Shown here: one piece after another, positions 33,592 to 36,004 of the stretch
How positions within the stretch are numbered: position 1 is the first letter of the stretch
Layout: every line of letters begins with the position of its first letter
Assembly (NCBI RefSeq): GCF_000485595.1
Contig: NW_014577250.1
Coordinates: 428,684 to 464,687, forward strand
Direction: 5' to 3'
Source: Priapulus caudatus
Lineage: Eukaryota; Priapulida; Priapulimorpha; Priapulimorphida; Priapulidae
DNA: 36,004 bases
The notes under the pieces: generated by a model
The model's database searches: none
Told to the model about the DNA's origin: nothing
The model's input: the letters and a program-made list of their open reading frames with translations, nothing else
Program-made: the position numbers and the translations under genes

Positions 33592-35099
33592 CGTGTCTCT
33601 TTCTCTTCTCTCTCTCTCTTGCCACTGCTCTGCTCTGCTCGTCTCCAACTCTCTCTCTCTCTATTTCTCGCAATCTCTCGCTATATCTCGCTCTCTCTCT
33701 CATCTAACCCTCTCTCCACATGTGAACAGCATCTCTAACAGTCTCACGGCGACAACCGCGTCAACTTGGCGGGCATCGCCCGCTGGCGGTCACCACGGCG
33801 ACCGCATCCTTCCACTCACCGGATGCAGGATGGTGCCGAGCAGGTTCTGATTGGACACTCCCTCAAGCACGACCTCGACGTTCCTCTTGGCAGTTTAGGC
33901 GGCTCTCGACAAAGTACCGCGTCTCCTCGGCGAACGGCTCCGGCACCTGCTTGCCATCTTCCAGCTTGTACATGGGACACTGCAGCGACAATCAGTGGCT
34001 AAGGCTACATTCGCGTGACCACCGATCCCACCCCCTGGGACCCCACCATATACTCACGTGGCCAGTTACCTAGCTGTCAAGACCCCTCCATAGACTTGCA
34101 TTACCACTGATCTGTCATGACCACTTTATATAGTCATGTGACCACTGATCTGTCATAAACCCCTTTATACACTCATGTGACCTCTGACCTGTCAAGACTC
34201 CTCATAACACTCGCATGACAGCCTATCTTTCATGACCCTGCCATACATTCGCATGACCCCAGCCCTCACTTGACCCTTGGCCTCTCATTACCCTCCCATT
34301 ACCAGGCTGTAACCCAACCCCGAAACCCCCGGCATCTCATAACCCTTTTGGCCTCTCATAACTCTGCTATTACCATGCTGTAGCTCCACCCCGAGACCCC
34401 CAGCATCCCAAAACCCTGTCACCAATGTGCATTGACTATATTCTCTTCACCCTGACAATGCAATAGTAATGCTTGTCTAGACTGTGACACGCACCTTGAC
34501 TCCCGACAGCATGATCGTAGCGTAGTGGTTGCTTGGTAGGATGAAGACCCTCATCGTGCACCCGTCCCTGACATACTCAATGACAGCTGTCAAAGAGTAA
34601 ACATAAAAAAACACGTTGGACGCAGCATGACAAACACAAACACTCGTATCCATCGGTGATTACACTCAGTTACAACCATCAGCAACAGCAGCGACAACCA
34701 ACAATGTTACTTAAGTGTTGATATAAGATCATGTATGTGCACCCATTCACGGAGCATTTCGCAAACAGAACTGACAACAAGTGCCACGGTTATCTTTCTT
34801 ACTTGCTGTGGGGCACCAGATACCTGGGATATATCCGTGGGAACAAACAGCTGGGGCTGCCCTACCCAGTATGCTTCCATACCGTTAGTGTAAATCCCAT
34901 AAACTGTTATACATAACTGGATACGCTTCAATGTGTCATACCTTCCACTGGCTTTCCGTGGTGAGAATCAACAAAGTTGCGTGGGTTGTCCAGCGTCCAC
35001 TTGATATTTCGCATGTGTTCCGATCCCGTTCCTTCGGCCCACTTGCCCTTTCCAGCTGCCTTTGCTACATCCTCCATCTCAATCAGTTTCGTCTGCTCA
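23768..35099 (-). CDS. SND1: Tudor staphylococcal nuclease SND1 (5' partial)
   Basis: SND1/Tudor-SN/p100: an RNA-binding protein of repeated staphylococcal-nuclease folds plus a Tudor domain that reads methylarginine; it acts in RISC, splicing and RNA decay. Exons in order: 34942-35099, 34495-34586, 33820-33979, 33297-33403, 32982-33164, 32568-32691, 32138-32220, 31060-31246, 30372-30521, 29544-29660, 27689-27877, 26767-26905, 26134-26327, 25308-25415, 24947-25027, 24351-24518, 23768-23833. Landmarks: [20 protein letters not shown] (SN2), [14 protein letters not shown] and [20 protein letters not shown] (SN3), [17 protein letters not shown] (SN4), [20 protein letters not shown] with SDYGN (Tudor, cage aromatics kept), then the split SN5 ending [20 protein letters not shown]. 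About 768 codons are present; the SN1 exons are beyond the window. Exons 3, 8, 9 and 10 have indels against the family. Convergent with JIP1. Confidence 0.94.
24548..24618. repeat. (CGCA)n microsatellite
   Basis: About 17 perfect tetramers of alternating purine-pyrimidine, starting 30 bases upstream of the SND1 in-window exon 16 acceptor (sense strand). Pure repeat, likely polymorphic. Confidence 0.95.
25748..26030. repeat. Second copy of the sequence flanking SND1 in-window exons 13 and 12, exons missing
   Basis: 25748-25845 resembles 26049-26135 (the exon 13 donor flank), and 25866-26030 resembles 26883-27040 (the exon 12 acceptor flank). The second part keeps about 20 bases of the exon 12 start: ATGGATGAATTACGTAGAG against ATGTGGACGAATTACGTAGA. 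In the original, two exons and an intron lie between these blocks; in the copy they nearly touch. Confidence 0.75.
26400..26715. repeat. (CA)n-rich alternating tract
   Basis: About 315 bases of CACACA, GCATGCAC and ATACACAC between SND1 in-window exons 12 and 13. Open frames on both strands (His/Thr-rich, Cys/Val-rich) are artefacts. Confidence 0.95.
27250..27580. repeat. C-rich minisatellite
   Basis: Units of about 25 bases, ACTACACGTGCAGACACCCC and variants with C7-C13 runs. On the SND1 sense strand these are G-runs. It ends next to the duplicated end of in-window exon 11. Confidence 0.9.
27588..27636 (-). repeat. Duplicate of the 3' end of SND1 in-window exon 11 with donor
   Basis: Near-identical to 27680-27732: it encodes the same [13 protein letters not shown] and keeps the GTGCGTAAAC donor. 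Only a few, mostly third-position changes. The two copies are about 94 bases apart, separated by a C-rich spacer. Confidence 0.85.
27880..28939. repeat. GA-rich (sense CT-rich) array before SND1 in-window exon 11
   Basis: More than twenty units of (GA)n plus GCGTGCGGGAGTCACGGGAG and TGTAC. In the sense strand each unit reads pyrimidine tract, GTACAC, TCCCGTGACTCCCGC. The last unit runs into the real acceptor (CTCTCGTACAG). Units from about 28140 on have many indels, suggestive of unpolished reads. Confidence 0.9.
28993..29053 (-). repeat. Duplicate of the 5' end of SND1 in-window exon 11 with acceptor
   Basis: Sense: TGTACAG then codons for [16 protein letters not shown], matching [16 protein letters not shown] of the real exon; similarity stops after about 50 coding bases. 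It lies on the far side of the GA array, so the array is bracketed by two copies of the exon head. No clear donor follows. Confidence 0.85.
29404..29458. repeat. (GAGT)n microsatellite
   Basis: GAGT repeats with GAAT variants in the intron after SND1 in-window exon 10. Confidence 0.9.
29544..29660 (-). CDS. SND1: SND1 in-window exon 10 with frameshift; donor uncertain
   Basis: Opens [11 protein letters not shown] (human GIECPRGARNL), then shifts at about 29622-29637 to the frame reading [15 protein letters not shown] (human LFTKELVLQRE). The next exon needs phase 0, which puts the end after GAG, but the bases that follow are GGTGCGT: the GT sits one base late. Either an extra G was inserted at the donor or the exon end is read wrongly. 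Confidence 0.7.
30131..30440 (-). repeat. Four tandem copies of the SND1 in-window exon 9 tail plus donor
   Basis: A unit of about 76-81 bases carries codons for [15 protein letters not shown] and a GTGAGTA donor. The true one is at 30372; further donors lie near 30296, 30219 and 30138. One copy reads [13 protein letters not shown], the others have small indels. Confidence 0.85.
30372..30521 (-). CDS. SND1: SND1 in-window exon 9 with frameshift; its tail is tandemly copied
   Basis: Enters in phase 0 as [14 protein letters not shown], then must shift at about 30470-30487 to read [15 protein letters not shown] and [16 protein letters not shown] before the donor. The observed 150 bases exceed the 148 implied by the joined reading by two. 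The last 60-70 bases plus the GTGAGTACTG donor recur three more times downstream in the sense direction. Confidence 0.85.
30820..31050. repeat. 34-bp tandem repeat abutting the SND1 in-window exon 8 donor
   Basis: About six to seven copies of CATCCAAATCAACACAAGAA plus CATCCCGCTAAAAA. The last partial copy merges into the bases just after the exon 8 donor. Confidence 0.9.
31060..31246 (-). CDS. SND1: SND1 in-window exon 8 with compensated frameshift
   Basis: Starts [20 protein letters not shown] and ends [14 protein letters not shown] in one continuous frame, but about 20 residues between SSQY and KKEV do not fit the family in that frame. In a neighbouring frame the same bases read [10 protein letters not shown], matching human LLAAEARAI. 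The total remains a multiple of three, so the indels cancel. The 34-bp tandem array begins just beyond the donor. Confidence 0.85.
31377..31848. mobile_element. Inverted-repeat element in SND1 intron 7
   Basis: Outer ends are inverted copies reading TCAGGAGTCTATCAATAGG; the arms continue for about 65-90 bases (through AGTAGCCTTAGTCTACCT), with a short gap in the left arm. Its first eight bases, TCAGGAGT, match the ATP5PB-intron foldback. A second inverted pair (about 31734-31763 with 31879-31911, AAGTTAAAAACGACTTGGTG) overlaps the right arm and extends past it, so this may be a composite or nested insertion. Confidence 0.75.
32566..32567 (-). promoter_or_regulatory. SND1: GC splice donor after SND1 in-window exon 6
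   Basis: The exon ends in AAAAAG and the intron begins GCAAGC. The next exon ([12 protein letters not shown]) joins in phase to reconstitute [13 protein letters not shown], so the border is fixed by the protein. GC-AG introns are a minor but known class and, as here, tend to have strong flanking AAG|GCAAG. Confidence 0.85.
33500..33720. repeat. (CT)n-rich tract
   Basis: Imperfect CTCTCTCT in the intron between SND1 in-window exons 3 and 4. It is GA-rich on the sense strand. Confidence 0.9.
33820..33979 (-). CDS. SND1: SND1 in-window exon 3 with a +1 indel
   Basis: Encodes [20 protein letters not shown] to ESRL in the entry frame, then [20 protein letters not shown] in another frame. The exon is 160 bases where the family block needs 159 (53 codons, both ends phase 0). 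The switch falls at about 33883-33897, where several extra bases appear around the expected LLQRNV. Both splice sites are good. The residues on each side are well conserved, so a sequence error is more likely than decay. Confidence 0.85.
34010..34420. repeat. Degenerate minisatellites in SND1
   Basis: First, units of about 50 bases with CATGTGACCACTGATCTGTC-like cores (34010-34260), then two roughly 90-base units with GGCCTCTCATWACCCT and CCCCGARACCCCC (34275-34420). Both lie between in-window exons 2 and 3. Confidence 0.75.
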
Positions 35100-35395
35100 C
35101 TGGACAAACGAAAGCATTGCCGAGGTTTACTTAGTGCAAGGATCGTAGTAATTTTACCAACTGATAAATTGCTTGGTCACTGTGTACATAAATTTGAGGT
35201 GGACACAACTGGCCGAGAAATATCCAGCCAGGCCTGGAGATGCGTTTTCAAGGTCTGACAAGCTTGCAGGCACACAAGGAAAATTACATGCAGTAAATCT
35301 GTTTAAAGTTTTACTGATTGACAAAAATTAATATGTACTTTAATTATTAGCTCAGCTGACAAAATTAGATGCAGCTTGTAAAATCGCATGAATGT

Positions 35396-35750
35396 CCGTG
35401 CGTGCGTGCGTCCGTCCGTCCGTCAACAGTTATGCCACAAATCTTAACCGCTCGATGTACGGTCTTGATATTTGGGACGTCGGGGAGGATCGCGAAAAGG
35501 ACTCGGGATGTCGAATTTGGGGTCAAGGGTCAAAGGTCAAGGTGTGTCAATGGAGGGGGAATATTTCCCCCTTAACTTAAGGTAAAGGAGGAAATACGGA
35601 ATTGCGGCACAAATCTCAACGGCTTGACCTACGCTCCTAATATTCGATGTATAGTGTGATGGAGAGGAAACCCATCACTAGTGCGAAATTGGAGGTCACA
35701 GGTCAAAGGGCAGCGGGGAAAAGGTCAGATATCAGACATTTTCTGAGGAC
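35396..35750. repeat. Two degenerate repeat units with nuclear-receptor-like direct repeats
   Basis: A CGTG/CGTC tract, then two diverged units of about 165 bases sharing GCCACAAATCTTAACCGCT-like starts and GGTCAAAGGTCA-like ends. GGGTCAAAGGTCA near 35528 and AGGTCACAGGTCA near 35693 are DR1-type AGGTCA repeats. It looks like an interspersed repeat family in the SND1 intron upstream of the first exon seen. Confidence 0.55.
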
Positions 35751-36004
35751 ATGGTCTAACGGACCAGACCGAGCGGAAAACTTTTTTGTTTCAGCGCTGA
35801 CCTACCATTTTTATCACTTTATTGAAAGGACCATGAAATGTGCTTTCCGCTGACGTGCGAAGAGTAAGTGTCTGATAACCTTTTGACCCTCAAGAGGAGG
35901 GTTAAACATGGATTCCTCAACTGCCTCAATGATGTGAGTGTTGTCATATTCATGGCACATCCATAATCCAGAGAGACATGATACAAGATTGCGTGGCACA
36001 GCTT

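Noticed and set aside
1-36004. A prokaryotic-style gene system such as a defence island or operon
   Set aside because: All recognisable genes are intron-containing animal genes on both strands, with no operon structure.

Overview
This is nuclear DNA from an invertebrate animal. The genes are split by GT-AG introns, the introns are full of microsatellites, minisatellites and short inverted-repeat transposons, and the four recognisable proteins are animal housekeeping or signalling proteins. I cannot fix the phylum. A 976-base run of N, and error-like indels confined to the repeat-rich 28-34 kb stretch, suggest a draft assembly partly filled with noisy long reads.

Layout: (1) about 2.2-5.9 kb, + strand: YJU2/CCDC94, a zinc-binding spliceosome step-one factor, six exons seen and first exon uncertain. 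(2) 10.6-6.5 kb, - strand: ATP5PB, subunit b of the mitochondrial ATP synthase stalk, complete in six exons. (3) 10.9-18.6 kb, + strand: a complete ten-exon JIP1/APLIP1 (MAPK8IP1) scaffold with an N-terminal LTHDLSLDEI motif, SH3, PID/PTB and a C-terminal acidic tail of the kinesin-light-chain type. (4) 35.1-23.8 kb, - strand: SND1 (Tudor-SN), 17 exons from the SN2 region to the stop; its 5' exons lie beyond the window. YJU2 and ATP5PB converge, ATP5PB and JIP1 are head-to-head with 266 bases between start codons (CRE- and YY1-like motifs), and JIP1 and SND1 converge across about 5.2 kb where I recognise no gene. The four genes do not form one pathway: they are a splicing factor, a respiratory-chain subunit, a transport/JNK scaffold and an RNA-binding nuclease-fold protein.

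The most unusual structure is a recurring pattern: short tandem duplications that span exon-intron borders, often with a minisatellite grown from or beside the duplicated splice site. It is seen at YJU2 exon 4, JIP1 exon 4, and SND1 in-window exons 9, 11 (both ends) and 12/13. The best case is a roughly 1.06-kb array before SND1 exon 11 that contains no AG in the sense strand until the true acceptor. A second notable object is a hAT-like element (11923-13502) with an exact 8-bp target duplication, 20-bp terminal inverted repeats and an internal 72-bp higher-order GAATCC satellite. A long-armed foldback element in ATP5PB intron 3 and a second inverted-repeat element in SND1 share the terminal sequence TCAGGAGT.
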